Below are positions 10,365 to 20,659 of a stretch of 64,000 nucleotides of DNA, one piece after another. The translations under genes were made by a program, and so were the position numbers. The stretch spans positions 62,001 through 126,000 of the forward strand of contig NZ_FNWW01000002.1 of assembly GCF_900108515.1 (NCBI RefSeq), given 5' to 3'. The stretch comes from Halobacillus karajensis. Lineage in GTDB: Bacteria; Bacillota; Bacilli; Bacillales; Halobacillaceae. Positions within the stretch are counted from its first letter, which is position 1; the number at the start of each line of letters is the position of its first letter. The notes beneath the pieces were generated by a model. That model ran no database searches, was not told the origin of the DNA, and saw nothing but the letters and a program-made list of their open reading frames with translations.

Positions 10365-10400
10365 GATGTCACCTCTCTTCTATAGGATAGGATGAAGGGG

Positions 10401-10440
10401 AGCTCCTGAAAATGAACCAGGGGCTTTCGCTTTTTTTTTT
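10401..10440 (+). terminator. Hairpin with long T-run
   Basis: AGCTCCTG / CAGGGGCT stem followed by a run of ten T residues at 10431-10440. It would end transcripts coming rightward from spoVID, insulating the valS leader. Confidence 0.7.
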
Positions 10441-10489
10441 GGACATAGTTGACTAAACACGTCTTTTCTATATACAATATGTAATATAG

Positions 10490-10750
10490 TCTATATACGT
10501 GAAATGCTTAGATAGGGAAGAGTACATGAACAAATCCTTCAGAGAGGAAAACATTTGCTGAGAGTTTTCTAGGAACCCTGTTAATGGAAGGTCCCCCTTG
10601 ATGCAGCTTCTTTGAACTTTAAGTAGGAGAAGCCGGTTAGAAGCCGTTATTTATTTTGAGTGTACAGGAATGTCTTCCTGTAAATTAAGGTGGTACCACG
10701 GAAAATAATCCCTTTTCGTCCTTTGTTGGATGGAAAGGGATTTTATTTTT
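10490..10750 (+). promoter_or_regulatory. T-box riboswitch of valS
   Basis: Leader RNA that senses uncharged tRNA(Val). It contains the AGTA of the specifier loop near 10520 and an AGAGAG bulge near 10541. A GAAG-GTC segment follows, whose GTC at 10591-10593 is the likely valine specifier. The T-box proper is AAGGTGGTACCACG at 10687-10700, followed at once by a terminator stem (AATCCCTTT / AAAGGGATT, 10707-10743) with a T-rich tail. When uncharged tRNA binds, the antiterminator should form and valS is read. The specifier assignment rests on hand-folding and on the downstream gene. Confidence 0.93.
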
Positions 10751-10781
10751 AGATAAAGTGAATAGAAGGAGGAAGATCGAA

Positions 10782-13424
10782 ATGGATCAAAAAGATCTTT
10801 CGATGCCTACAAAGTATGATCCGGCAGCTGTTGAAAAAGACCGGTATCAGTACTGGGTAGATGGTAAATTTTTTGAAGCAACAGGGGATAAAAATAAGGA
10901 ACCCTATACAATTGTTATTCCACCTCCAAACGTTACGGGTAAGCTGCACCTAGGACACGCATGGGATACGACTCTGCAGGATATACTTACTCGCGTGAAG
11001 CGAATGCAGGGGTATGATGTGCTGTGGCTTCCAGGAATGGATCATGCGGGAATTGCTACACAAGCGAAAGTAGACGCTAAACTGCGTGAAGAAGGGCTGT
11101 CACGTCATGATTTAGGACGTGAAAAATTTCTAGATAAAGCTTGGGAATGGAAACACGAATATGCTAAATTCATTCGAGCTCAGTGGGAAAAGCTTGGCTT
11201 AGGACTCGATTACTCCCGGGAACGTTTTACCCTTGATAATGGACTTTCTGATGCGGTTAAAGAAGTTTTTGTAACATTATATGAAAAAGGTTTAATTTAC
11301 CGTGGTGAATATATAATAAACTGGGACCCGGCAACACAGACGGCTTTATCAGATATTGAAGTAGAATATAAGGACGTACAGGGTGCGTTTTACCATATGC
11401 GTTACCCATTAAAGGATGAAGAAGGTACTATTGAAATCGCCACCACCCGTCCGGAGACAATGCTGGGGGATTCAGCTGTTGCTGTTCATCCAGAAGATGA
11501 ACGATACAAGCACCTGATCGGTAAAAAAGTTATCCTTCCAATTGTGGGCAGAGAAATCGAAATTGTGGCTGATGACTATGTCGATATGGAATTTGGTTCT
11601 GGCGCTGTAAAAATCACTCCTGCCCATGACCCGAACGACTTTGAGATTGGAAACCGTCATGATCTTGCCCGCATTCTTGTTATGAATGAAGATGGGACGA
11701 TGAATGAAAATGCAGGTCAATATAAAGATATGGACCGTTTTGAATGTCGTAAACAGATTGTTAAAGACCTTCAAGAGGAAGGAGTTCTTTTTGAAATTGA
11801 AGAGCATATGCATTCCGTCGGTCATTCTGAACGAAGCGGCGCGGTAGTAGAGCCCTATCTATCCACACAATGGTTTGTGGATATGAAACCATTGGCAGAG
11901 GCCTCCATTGATTTACAAAAAGGGGACAATCAAGTCCAATTCGTTCCTGATCGCTTTGAAAAACCTTACTTACACTGGATGGAAAACACAAGAGATTGGT
12001 GTATTTCCCGGCAACTATGGTGGGGGCACCGGATTCCTGCTTGGTACCATAAAGAGACAGGAGAAGTATATGTAGGCAAAGAAGCACCGAAAGACTCTGA
12101 AAACTGGAAACAGGAGGAGGATGTGCTTGATACATGGTTCTCATCTGCTCTATGGCCTTTTTCTACAATGGGCTGGCCGGATGAAGAAAGCGATGATTAT
12201 AAACGCTATTTTCCAACTAACGTACTCGTTACTGGATATGACATCATTGGTTTCTGGGTAAGCCGGATGATCTTCCAATCTCTTGAATTCACAAATGAGC
12301 GGCCGTTTAAAGATGTTCTCATCCACGGTTTGGTCCGCGATGCTGATGGACGTAAGATGAGTAAATCCCTTGGTAACGGTGTTGATCCAATGGATGTGAT
12401 TGATAAGTACGGGGCAGACTCTCTGCGTTACTTCTTATCCACAGGTTCTTCTCCGGGACAGGATTTGCGTTTCCATTGGGAAAAAGTAGAGTCAACATGG
12501 AACTTTGCCAACAAGATATGGAATGCCTCCCGTTTCGCTCTCATGAATATGGGAGACTTGAAGTATGAGGATATTGATATTAGTGGAGAGAAATCTGTGG
12601 CTGATCTGTGGATTTTGACTCGTCTGAACCAAACAATTGAACAAGTAACTACGAATATTGATAGATATGAATTTGGAGAAGCAGGTCGTCATCTTTACAA
12701 TTTCATTTGGGATGATTTCTGTGACTGGTATATTGAAATGGCAAAATTACCGTTATATGGGGATGATGAAGCGAGGATTCATACCACACGATCGGTCCTA
12801 GCCTATACATTAGATCAAACCATGCGTATGCTTCATCCATTTATGCCATTCATTACAGAAGAAATTTGGCAGCATCTCCCACATGAAGGAGAGTCTATTA
12901 CACAGGCATCTTGGCCGGTTGTAAAAGAGCACTTCCATAATGAACAAGCGGTCGAGGAAATGAACCGCTTAGTATCCATCATCCGTTCTGTTCGAAACAT
13001 CCGGGCGGAAGTTGATACACCAATGTCTAAGGAAATCCAATTGTTAATTCAAACGAAAGATGAAGAGGTAGTCAATGAACTTGAAAAGAACCGTCATTAC
13101 CTTGAGAGGTTTTGCAATCCAAGCGAATTGACGATTGCAGAAAAATTGAAAGTCCCTGAAAAAGCAATGTCTGCAGTAGTGACAGGAGCAGAATTGTACC
13201 TTCCACTGGCCGGTTTAATCAATATTGAAGATGAAATTAAACGCCTTGAAAACGAATGGAAGAAGTGGGATCAAGAAGTAACGCGTGTTCAGAAGAAGCT
13301 GGCTAATGAAGGTTTTGTAAATAAAGCGCCTGAACATGTAGTTGAGGAAGAACGTAAGAAAGAAACGGATTATCTTGATAAGCGCTCCAAAGTGGAAGAG
13401 CGGATTAAAGAGTTAAAAGCATAA
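10782..13424 (+). CDS. valS: Valyl-tRNA synthetase
   Basis: A class I aminoacyl-tRNA synthetase that charges tRNA(Val). The HIGH signature appears as [14 protein letters not shown] (about residues 46-59). The editing domain follows, then [17 protein letters not shown] and the KMSKS loop in [11 protein letters not shown] near residue 525. A C-terminal coiled coil spans about residues 810-880. ATG 10782 lies eight bases after AAGGAGGA and gives 880 residues, the size of the B. subtilis enzyme; an upstream in-frame GTG at 10758 overlaps that site and is rejected. Expression is governed by the T-box leader. Confidence 0.98.
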   Translation: MDQKDLSMPTKYDPAAVEKDRYQYWVDGKFFEATGDKNKEPYTIVIPPPNVTGKLHLGHAWDTTLQDILTRVKRMQGYDVLWLPGMDHAGIATQAKVDAKLREEGLSRHDLGREKFLDKAWEWKHEYAKFIRAQWEKLGLGLDYSRERFTLDNGLSDAVKEVFVTLYEKGLIYRGEYIINWDPATQTALSDIEVEYKDVQGAFYHMRYPLKDEEGTIEIATTRPETMLGDSAVAVHPEDERYKHLIGKKVILPIVGREIEIVADDYVDMEFGSGAVKITPAHDPNDFEIGNRHDLARILVMNEDGTMNENAGQYKDMDRFECRKQIVKDLQEEGVLFEIEEHMHSVGHSERSGAVVEPYLSTQWFVDMKPLAEASIDLQKGDNQVQFVPDRFEKPYLHWMENTRDWCISRQLWWGHRIPAWYHKETGEVYVGKEAPKDSENWKQEEDVLDTWFSSALWPFSTMGWPDEESDDYKRYFPTNVLVTGYDIIGFWVSRMIFQSLEFTNERPFKDVLIHGLVRDADGRKMSKSLGNGVDPMDVIDKYGADSLRYFLSTGSSPGQDLRFHWEKVESTWNFANKIWNASRFALMNMGDLKYEDIDISGEKSVADLWILTRLNQTIEQVTTNIDRYEFGEAGRHLYNFIWDDFCDWYIEMAKLPLYGDDEARIHTTRSVLAYTLDQTMRMLHPFMPFITEEIWQHLPHEGESITQASWPVVKEHFHNEQAVEEMNRLVSIIRSVRNIRAEVDTPMSKEIQLLIQTKDEEVVNELEKNRHYLERFCNPSELTIAEKLKVPEKAMSAVVTGAELYLPLAGLINIEDEIKRLENEWKKWDQEVTRVQKKLANEGFVNKAPEHVVEEERKKETDYLDKRSKVEERIKELKA

Positions 13425-13430
13425 AGTGTG

Positions 13431-13466
13431 AAGGAGGGTATTCTACGGAGTACTCTCCTTTTTTGA
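13431..13466 (+). terminator. Intrinsic terminator between valS and folC
   Basis: Imperfect inverted repeat AAGGAGGGTATTC / GAGTACTCTCCTT followed by TTTTT. It lies six bases after the valS stop. Confidence 0.8.
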
Positions 13467-13481
13467 AAAGAGGGAAAAGAA

Positions 13482-14762
13482 ATGAATTACGAAGAAGCTA
13501 TTAACTGGATTCACTCTAGAGAGAAATTCAAAGTGAAACCTGGGTTGAAACGTATGGATTGGATGATGGAACGTCTGAACCACCCGGAAAGGAAAATTAA
13601 CGCTGTTCATATCGCAGGGACAAATGGAAAAGGATCCACTGTCTCATTTCTCAGACATATCCTAGAGAAACAAGGGTTATCAGTAGGTACATTCACTTCT
13701 CCTTATATAAAAAAATTTAATGAACGTATCAGTATAAATGGAGAGCCTATCGATGATGAAGTTATGGCTGATCTTGTGAGCAGAATTAAACCATTGGCTG
13801 AAGAATTAAGCTATACCCCATTAGGAGAACCGACTGAATTTGAATTGATCACCGCGATGGCTATGATCTATTTTTCAGAAAGCCGGTTGGATTTTGTCTT
13901 GCTAGAAACAGGACTTGGAGGTAAGTATGATTCAACTAACATTATCACCCCTGTTCTTTCGATTATTACGAATATTGGTCATGACCATATGAACATTCTT
14001 GGTTCCACTGTTGAAGAGATTGCCGAGGAGAAGGCCGGCATTATTAAGGATACAATTCCTGTTATTACAGGAGTTCACCAGATGGAAGCAAAGAGGGTAA
14101 TTAGTGATAAGTCTAAAGAATGTGATGCAGAAATATATGTGTTAGGAAAAGACTTTAATATTCAGCATAAACGTAGTAGCGAAGAAGGAGAAGTATTTAC
14201 TTTTTCCAATCCTGAATTTCAGTCTTCAGAACTTTTAAGCAGGATGAAAGGCAAGCATCAAGTGGAGAATTCTTCTATAGCCATTCAAGCTTCTGAAGTT
14301 TTGAATGCTAGGGGAACCGAAATGGATCGACGTTTATATGGAGAAGGGATAGCCAGCACCGTTTGGCCGGCAAGGTTTGAAGAAGTAAGGAAAACACCTT
14401 TAACGATTATAGATGGCGCTCATAATGAAGAGGGCACGCAAGCACTTGTAGATACGGTGAAGCGTCATTATGGAGATAGGAAAATTGTTCTCGTTTATGC
14501 GGCTTTGGAAGATAAACCTGTAAGTAAAATGATGGGGCAGTTGGAAGAAATCGTGGATATTGCTTATATGACTACTTTTGATTTTCCTAGAGCTTTAAAG
14601 GCAGAGGATCTTGCTGGATATTCAAATATAAGGAAGACATTTGCTATGGAAGATTATCAAGCAGCCATCATTGAAGCCTCGCGTGTTGTTGGAAATGATG
14701 GACTCTTACTTATTACAGGATCTCTTTACTTTATATCAGAAGCAAGAAAATATTTTGAATAA
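13482..14762 (+). CDS. folC: Bifunctional folylpolyglutamate / dihydrofolate synthase
   Basis: It adds glutamate to folates, and usually also to dihydropteroate, using ATP. The Mur-ligase-type P-loop is HIAGTNGKGSTVSFLRHIL near residue 45, with TSPYIKKFNERI, LLETGLGGKYDSTN and ITNIGHDHMNILGSTVEEIAEEKA as further family motifs. The C-terminal domain carries TIIDGAHNEEG. At 426 residues it is full length. It starts 57 bases after valS, in the conserved valS-folC-comC order. The terminator before it suggests expression partly from read-through or from its own promoter. Confidence 0.97.
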   Translation: MNYEEAINWIHSREKFKVKPGLKRMDWMMERLNHPERKINAVHIAGTNGKGSTVSFLRHILEKQGLSVGTFTSPYIKKFNERISINGEPIDDEVMADLVSRIKPLAEELSYTPLGEPTEFELITAMAMIYFSESRLDFVLLETGLGGKYDSTNIITPVLSIITNIGHDHMNILGSTVEEIAEEKAGIIKDTIPVITGVHQMEAKRVISDKSKECDAEIYVLGKDFNIQHKRSSEEGEVFTFSNPEFQSSELLSRMKGKHQVENSSIAIQASEVLNARGTEMDRRLYGEGIASTVWPARFEEVRKTPLTIIDGAHNEEGTQALVDTVKRHYGDRKIVLVYAALEDKPVSKMMGQLEEIVDIAYMTTFDFPRALKAEDLAGYSNIRKTFAMEDYQAAIIEASRVVGNDGLLLITGSLYFISEARKYFE

Positions 14763-15371
14763 AATGGAAAACGTGGTAATATATTAACGGTCTAAACATT
14801 TTCACGGTCACAAAGTATCGATAGGAGGTAGGTCATTAGACCGGGGTGGCAGGATGATGAACCAAAAGAAATTGCCAGGATGTATGGTGTGGACAATTGC
14901 TTTGCCTCTAGGTTTTATTTTCTGATTTCAAGGGCCACCCCTGTAGTTAAGAGAATTTATCGTCATGGATTAGTTGAGCGATGTGTTCTTCTTTTCCGTT
15001 GCATCTTACGACCACATATCGAATTTGGCTACATAATCTTGGGCCTTGTGAAGAGGCCCCTGGATTTAATTCATCAGGATGACCGCTGACCGAGTAAAAG
15101 GAAAAGATAGAGTGGCTGGCTATAGAGAAATGAATCGAGTCTTATTTGCAAGGATTGCTTTATTGTTGAGCTGTCTTTAGTCCGTTGCTGACGTAGAAGT
15201 CTTAAAGTAACAATATTATTATTTGGCCACCATTTGTCTAGGACATCTTGTTTATTCTACTGAAATAAAAGAAGGGAGGAAGTCCAGGTTTTTGTGAAGA
15301 GAAATTATCGATCATACTTCAGCGGCCACTTACTGAATTTCTTTTCAATTCTAATAAAAGGAGAAAAATAG
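14763..15371 (+). other. 609-bp gene-poor gap between folC and comC
   Basis: No convincing gene is seen. A paired segment CGGTCTAA (14788-14795) / TTAGACCG (14836-14843) encloses a GGAGGTAGG stretch. A possible 23-codon ORF follows at 14854. A weak open frame at 14880-15089 has no ribosome-binding site and no recognisable family. The end of the gap supplies the AAAAGGAG site for comC. Confidence 0.5.
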
Positions 15372-16130
15372 ATGAACATTATTATTTCCATGTATGTTTT
15401 CTTTACGGGCACGATTTTAGGCTCCTTTTACAACGTTGTAGGGCTGCGATTACCTAAAAACCTCCCTTTCGCGATCTCCAGATCCTATTGTCCCCATTGT
15501 TTAACCCTTCTCCAAGCTAGAGATTTAATCCCTTTGCTATCTTATTTTCTATCCAGAGGCAAATGCAGACACTGTGCCAAGAATATATCCTATACTTATC
15601 TACTCGTTGAATTTCTGACAGGTATCCTGTTTTTATTAGCGTACTTAAGATTGGGGTTATCTTCCGTATTTATAGGGGCTTGTTCTCTTATATCCCTAGC
15701 TGTGATTGTATCTGTCAGCGATTTGAAATACATGGTCATTCCAAATCGGCTTTTACTATTTTTTGGTTTGTTTTTTGTGGTTTATCGTTTTATTTATCCT
15801 CTAAACCCTTGGTACGATTCTATTTTAGGGGCGGTTACAGGTTTTGGATTGATTTTCCTCATTATTTTTATCAGTAAGGGAGGCATCGGGGCAGGAGATA
15901 TGAAGCTCTTAGGTACATTAGGGATTCTTTTAGGAATGAACCTTACTCTATTGACATTCTTTTTAGCAGTAATTTTAGGTACGGTCATTAGTTTTAGTTT
16001 ACTCATTTTTAAGGTAATTGGTAGAAAAGACCCCTTCCCTTTTGGTCCATCGATTGTAGGCGGATCAATGGTTAGTTATCTTTTTGGGAATTCTATGCTG
16101 ACCTTTTATTTTGAAGCCTTTTATTTTTAA
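15372..16130 (+). CDS. comC: Type IV prepilin peptidase / N-methyltransferase for competence pilins
   Basis: A membrane aspartyl protease that cleaves and methylates ComG pilin precursors for DNA uptake. It has the N-terminal GTILGSFYNVVGLRLP, a zinc-binding pair CPHC...CRHC (about residues 37-72), and catalytic aspartates in VSDLKYMVIPN and GGIGAGDMKLLG. Eight hydrophobic segments are visible. At 252 residues it is normal size, with AAAAGGAG ten bases before the ATG. Gene order folC-comC-spoIIB matches B. subtilis. Confidence 0.95.
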   Translation: MNIIISMYVFFTGTILGSFYNVVGLRLPKNLPFAISRSYCPHCLTLLQARDLIPLLSYFLSRGKCRHCAKNISYTYLLVEFLTGILFLLAYLRLGLSSVFIGACSLISLAVIVSVSDLKYMVIPNRLLLFFGLFFVVYRFIYPLNPWYDSILGAVTGFGLIFLIIFISKGGIGAGDMKLLGTLGILLGMNLTLLTFFLAVILGTVISFSLLIFKVIGRKDPFPFGPSIVGGSMVSYLFGNSMLTFYFEAFYF

Positions 16131-16385
16131 ATAAGAAAATTGTATATGAGATTTAGGGAAATATTACATTTTATGTTCGGAGTATTATATTCAAAGAGTT
16201 TTCTGTTTTTCTCATCCTTATGGGATGGTGATCTGAAGAAAATAGCGAGTGGAATAAACTTAGAAAGAAGTAAAAGGAGATCAGCCCTATAGCTGAAATT
16301 GTCGAAGTGGTACTGACAAATTTCTGCGTTGTTTTTAACCCACCTGTGATAGGGTTGGGACAAACCTTGCAGGAGTGATTAATCC

Positions 16386-17198
16386 ATGGATTCCAAAAAC
16401 AAAATCTCAATTTCATTCCGTAATGAAGATCAACAGGAAACAAAAAACGAAGTTGTCCGTACCCAGAAGGAACAAGCGGCTGCGGTGGAGGAAGATAAAA
16501 AAGGGGACCGCCATGAAACTCGAGTATATCAAATTCCTCTTAAAAAAATGAAGCGATTTTCATCACCGGTAAGACCTTTCCTCGCTACGGCATTAACTGC
16601 TTTGATTATTAGTTTAGGTCTGGGATTTCTACTGTTGCGTATGTTTGTATCTTTAACTGATCAAACAGATGCCAGTAGTCAAACTTCCCAAGTAACGGGG
16701 GACCCAGTTAATTCTGAAGCTACAGCTAGTAACAATGATGAACAGGGTACTGAATTACCGAGTGGGACCCCTCAAACTTTGGATAGTTATATTGTTCAAG
16801 CGGGGGCTTTTTCCACTGAAGGTAAAGCAAAGGAGTGGCGTAGTAAATTGACCGCTTTGCTCGTTCCTTCCGTTATTTGGCAGCGAGACGGTCAATATTT
16901 TTTGTTTGTCGGAAGTGCGAATAGTAAAAAGGAAGCTAATGTAATTGCTGATCGATTGGCGGAAAAAAGTATAGAAACATATGTGAAGCCATTTGCTGTA
17001 ACAATTGAAAAAGAAGTACCGGAGGAATTGATCACATCCTTACAATCACATGAGCTGGGAAAATTGTCAGAGAACGAGAGACAGGGCTTCATTGAAAAAG
17101 TGGGAAATGACACAACTCTCGGTAAGGTATTGACAGATTGGGAGTCCCAGGATGATTCCAATATTAATTGGCTTAAAGTTGCTCAATCACTTGAATAA
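16386..17198 (+). CDS. spoIIB: SpoIIB-like sporulation protein with SPOR domain
   Basis: A 270-residue bitopic membrane protein. It has a charged cytoplasmic N-terminus of about 60 residues, one transmembrane helix (about 63-85), a serine/threonine-rich linker, and a SPOR domain beginning YIVQAGAFSTEGKAKEW near residue 136. SPOR domains bind denuded septal glycan. SpoIIB helps engulfment septum dissolution in B. subtilis. Family and position between comC and maf support the name. The final 80 residues have no clear domain. Other SPOR proteins share the architecture, so the symbol relies partly on synteny. Confidence 0.88.
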   Translation: MDSKNKISISFRNEDQQETKNEVVRTQKEQAAAVEEDKKGDRHETRVYQIPLKKMKRFSSPVRPFLATALTALIISLGLGFLLLRMFVSLTDQTDASSQTSQVTGDPVNSEATASNNDEQGTELPSGTPQTLDSYIVQAGAFSTEGKAKEWRSKLTALLVPSVIWQRDGQYFLFVGSANSKKEANVIADRLAEKSIETYVKPFAVTIEKEVPEELITSLQSHELGKLSENERQGFIEKVGNDTTLGKVLTDWESQDDSNINWLKVAQSLE

Positions 17199-17223
17199 GG
17201 AGAATGGGAGCATGTTCAAGGTG

Positions 17224-17259
17224 AAAAAGGGGATTCCTATTAGGAATGCTCCTTTTTTT
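17224..17259 (+). terminator. Terminator after spoIIB
   Basis: AAAAAGG-GATTCCTA / TAGGAAT-CTCCTTTTT inverted repeat with a run of seven T residues, 26 bases after the spoIIB stop. The T-rich 100 bases that follow probably contain the maf promoter. Confidence 0.8.
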
Positions 17260-17361
17260 AATGTTTTTTCTATTATAAAATTTATTTTTACTATACTCTT
17301 TAATTCTGTGAATTCTAGTAATATAAAGATAACCCCATGTATGGAAAGGATGTTGCCAAGA

Positions 17362-17928
17362 ATGAAACGCTTAATTTTAGGTTCTCAGTCTCCAAGAAGA
17401 AAGGATCTGTTGCATCTAGCAGGGTATGATTTTGAAGTCCGCCCATCTAGAGCAGAAGAAATAATGGAGAAGACGCTGTCTCCGGATGAAGCTGTACTTT
17501 ATTTGGCAAGGTTTAAAGCAGAAGCCATTTCCTTAAAGGAGAATGAAGTGTTGCTCACCTCTGATACGGTGGTGGTTCAAGATAATGAGATCCTTGGAAA
17601 ACCTGCAGACCTTCAAGAAGCAAGAAATCACTTAAAACGCTTGAGTGGAAGGACGCACCAAGTTTATACAGGGGTGTGTATAAGCACGGTGGAAGAACAA
17701 AAAGAATTTTTTGTCCTTACTGACGTGACCTTTTTTCCATTAACAGATGATGAAATTGACGATTATATCGAGACAGGGGAGGTTTGGGATAAGGCCGGAT
17801 CTTATGGTATTCAAGGAAAGGGAGCCCTCTTTGTGGAGAAGATCCATGGAGATTATTATAGTGTGGTAGGGCTTCCGCTAGCACGTGTAGTACGAGAACT
17901 TAAGACGTTTGGTATTGTTGGCAGTTGA
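17362..17928 (+). CDS. maf: Maf nucleoside triphosphate pyrophosphatase
   Basis: A house-cleaning pyrophosphatase for non-canonical nucleotides such as dTTP/UTP analogues, affecting septum formation when overproduced in B. subtilis. The signature LILGSQSPRRKDLL lies at the N-terminus, with SDTVVVQDNEILGKP, LSGRTHQVYTGV and DKAGSYGIQGKGALFVEKI further on. The open frame extends upstream to 17152, over the spoIIB end and its terminator. ATG 17362 gives 188 residues, the normal length, with GAAAGGA about 12 bases ahead. ATGs at 17341 and 17350 are alternatives. Confidence 0.95.
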   Translation: MKRLILGSQSPRRKDLLHLAGYDFEVRPSRAEEIMEKTLSPDEAVLYLARFKAEAISLKENEVLLTSDTVVVQDNEILGKPADLQEARNHLKRLSGRTHQVYTGVCISTVEEQKEFFVLTDVTFFPLTDDEIDDYIETGEVWDKAGSYGIQGKGALFVEKIHGDYYSVVGLPLARVVRELKTFGIVGS

Positions 17929-17960
17929 TTCCTTTTGCCATGGGGATTTGGAAGGAAAGG

Positions 17961-18524
17961 ATGCGAATTAAACCATTGAATCAAACCAGTATAATGATTA
18001 AAGATGTCCCAATGCAGGATCGACCTAGGGAGCGCCTGATTGAACTGGGGGCTTCCCAGTTATCAAATCAGGAACTTTTATCTATTTTATTGGGAAGTGG
18101 TACGAAACGGGAATCAGTTATGGAACTGTCCAATCGCTTACTTGTTCATTTTGAAGGAATTATGCTGCTAAAGGATGCAACCGTGGAAGAATTGACGGCG
18201 ATCAGAGGAATTGGGACAGCAAAAGCCGTGTTACTCTTGGCTGCGATCGAAATGGGCAAGCGTATGCAAAAAATGAAACCTGTAGAACGTTACATGATCC
18301 GCAGTCCGGAAGACGGAGCAGATTTTATTATGGAAGAAATGAGAGATTTAAAGCAGGAGCATTTTATTTGCTTGTTTTTGAATACAAAAAATCAAGTCCT
18401 CCATCGACAAACCATATTTATTGGAAGCCTGAATGCTTCTATCGTCCATCCCCGTGAAGTGTACAGGGAAGCCGTTAAACGGTCCGCTGCCTCCATCATT
18501 TGTGCCCACAATCACCCGTCAGGA
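17961..18524 (+). CDS. radC: RadC family protein, 5' exon (interrupted by group II intron)
   Basis: This exon encodes residues 1-188 of a RadC/DUF2466 protein: an N-terminal helix-hairpin-helix region (IRGIGTAKAVLLLAAIEMG) and the first half of the JAB/MPN-type metallo-domain, ending HNHPSG. The C-terminal remainder is encoded after the intron, and the join restores [14 protein letters not shown]. Without splicing, translation continues six codons into the intron (VRLQGA) and stops at 18543-18545. ATG 17961 has an AAGGAAAGG ribosome-binding region; ATG 17994 (MIKDVP) matches the B. subtilis start and is an alternative. RadC was once called a DNA-repair protein, but its cellular role is not established. 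Confidence 0.93.
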
Positions 18525-19089
18525 GTGCGCCTGCAAGGTGCGTAATTTTAGTGATTATAATCTAGAACTCCTTACACTGTTCTATGGTCACCATCTTACC
18601 TTGAGGGGAAACCCATATAGGGAAAAAAGCATGATGAGAAAAGGAGAAGAGACGACAACGCTATCTAATGTCGAGTCCGTTCTTCAGACCAAGTGATGCA
18701 TGGTAAAAGCTATACTGCTTGAATCCTAGACGAATGAGCGATAGGTGCGCCATAGTCTACGATAGCTAATAGGCAATGAGAGCAAAATGGGAGACACTTC
18801 ATTATTAGTGTCTGTTGGGAATCTCCTGATCCCTGCCCATAGTAGGGTTTGTTCTTCACTCCTCAAGTTGAGGAAACCGTCGAAAGGGATACCTAAACAT
18901 CACGTAACTAAAATTATGTCATAATGCAGGGATTACCTAAAATCAATAGCTATAGCTATAATGCCGAAATCTATAGATATTGCTTATGGTAACGGAGTCT
19001 CCATAGTACCCAACGTTTGCTTGTAATGAGTGGAGCAGGGGGAAGGGAGACAGGTTGATGCTGACGCCAATGAGAAAGGAGTCATGAAT

Positions 19090-20520
19090 ATGGCAACAAA
19101 TCCATTTCAACAATTGGACGTTATAAGGAACGCTTCTCAAAATGGTAAAACGATAACAGATTGCTATCGACTTATGTATAAAAAGGAATTATGGATGGAA
19201 GCCCATGCACAGTTATATCCGAATGGACGAAACCCGACCAATAAAAATGAAAAAATAAAAAATAATTTTCGTTTGCAAAAAATGAATGAATGGATTGAAC
19301 AACTTAAGGGTGGGGTGTTTCGCTTTGATCCTATAAGAAGGGTTTCAAAAGCAAATGGAAAAGCAAACCTTTTAGAGAACACCGACTTTAAAGATAAAAT
19401 CGTACAGGAAGTAATGAGAATGGTTTTGGAGAGTATATATGAACCTGTTTTTTCGAATCATTCCCATGGATGGAGAGAACAGAAAAACTGTCACACGGCA
19501 CTATCTCAAATCAAGAATACGTGGAGAGGCTTCACATGGTGTATAAAAGGAGATCTAAATACATCCCCCGTCCATTTCAACCCTTCTGAATTATTAAACC
19601 TCCTATCAAAGAAGATCGATGACCACCGTTTTCTTTTACTTATGCATAATGCTCTGTCTAGTGGTGTGTTAGAGGAGCGGGCTTATCATCACACCTATAG
19701 TGACAAATCAAAGAAGGGTGAATTTTCATCTTTATTAGCTAATATCTACCTTCATGAATTTGATTTATTCATGGAACAGCACATGAAAGGAGGATTCATA
19801 GAAACAATAGTTCCTCTTAAGCTTAACCTGAATGTCCCTCTAAGTTGTCCCTCTAAAACTAATTCTGATTCAAGAATGAATTATGTTCGTTTTGAAGATG
19901 AATTTTTAATCGGATTAGCTGGTTCCAAAGACAATGCATTAAAGATAAAGAAAATGGTGAAGAGGTTTCTAAATCAAAAACTCCATCTTGAATTAAATGA
20001 GGAGAAGATACACATTACCCACCTGCAAAATCCAATCCCTTTTTTAGGGTACGAATGTTGCAGGCAAGAGGAGAAAAGCAGAAGGGTTTCATTGAATAGC
20101 CACTCGATGAAACAGAGAACTCACTTAGAAGCTATTCTATTGAGAATTCCCAAAAAGAAAATGAGGGAATTTGTGAGATTGAATGGATATGGCCATCTGG
20201 ATAATTTTAAAATTATGCATCGAGCCAATCTCGTGAACCATACTGAATCAGAAATTCTGTCCACTTATAATGCTGAACTACGTAAAATGGCAAACTACTA
20301 TAAGCTAGCGAGTAATTACCATCATTTAGAACGGGTGTTTCATTTAGCAGAGAGTAGTTTTCTTAAAACGATTGCCCACAAGCGTAAAAGCACCTCAATG
20401 AAGGTTGCTTCAAATATGAGGGTACCCAAACAAGGAGTTTTGAGTATAGTCACCAAAGATAAAAGCGGGAATGAAAAACTCCATCATTTTTTGAAATTAA
20501 AGGATTTACCTAACGGCTAA
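19090..20520 (+). CDS. Group II intron-encoded protein with degenerate RT and retained maturase domain
   Basis: A 476-residue LtrA-like protein. RT blocks can be traced, but key residues are changed. The YADD box reads FEDE at residues 268-271 and PQG reads KKG at 208-210. The RT1-2 blocks (RRV-x-IPK and RPLGIPT in relatives) are unrecognisable. D155 of the first catalytic motif remains. The X/maturase region (about 300-430) is well kept, with IPFLGYE, STYNAELRKMANYY and LKTIAHKRKST. No HNH endonuclease domain follows. ATG 19090 lies eight bases after AAAGGAG; ATG 19084 is too close. The open frame despite a ruined RT suggests selection for splicing function only. Confidence 0.9.
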   Translation: MATNPFQQLDVIRNASQNGKTITDCYRLMYKKELWMEAHAQLYPNGRNPTNKNEKIKNNFRLQKMNEWIEQLKGGVFRFDPIRRVSKANGKANLLENTDFKDKIVQEVMRMVLESIYEPVFSNHSHGWREQKNCHTALSQIKNTWRGFTWCIKGDLNTSPVHFNPSELLNLLSKKIDDHRFLLLMHNALSSGVLEERAYHHTYSDKSKKGEFSSLLANIYLHEFDLFMEQHMKGGFIETIVPLKLNLNVPLSCPSKTNSDSRMNYVRFEDEFLIGLAGSKDNALKIKKMVKRFLNQKLHLELNEEKIHITHLQNPIPFLGYECCRQEEKSRRVSLNSHSMKQRTHLEAILLRIPKKKMREFVRLNGYGHLDNFKIMHRANLVNHTESEILSTYNAELRKMANYYKLASNYHHLERVFHLAESSFLKTIAHKRKSTSMKVASNMRVPKQGVLSIVTKDKSGNEKLHHFLKLKDLPNG

Positions 20521-20659
20521 AGCAACCCGGGTCTAGGTCAGGTAAAATGAATTTTCAAAAAAGATAGTTAGTTCTATCGGTGGAATAGAAAGACAATGAT
20601 CCAGTGTGTTCAGTGATCGTACCTACCATGAGAAGGCAGATTCCGATTAGTCAACTGGC

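Noticed and set aside
10758-10781. Upstream GTG start for valS
   Set aside because: It would translate through the AAGGAGGA ribosome-binding site; ATG 10782 gives the normal 880-residue enzyme.
17152-17361. N-terminal extension of Maf by 70 residues
   Set aside because: The region overlaps the end of spoIIB and its terminator, and Maf proteins begin at the LILGSQSPRRK segment.
18433-18696. An 87-codon ORF across the radC-intron junction
   Set aside because: It runs in another frame through conserved radC sequence and into intron domain I; it is a shadow.
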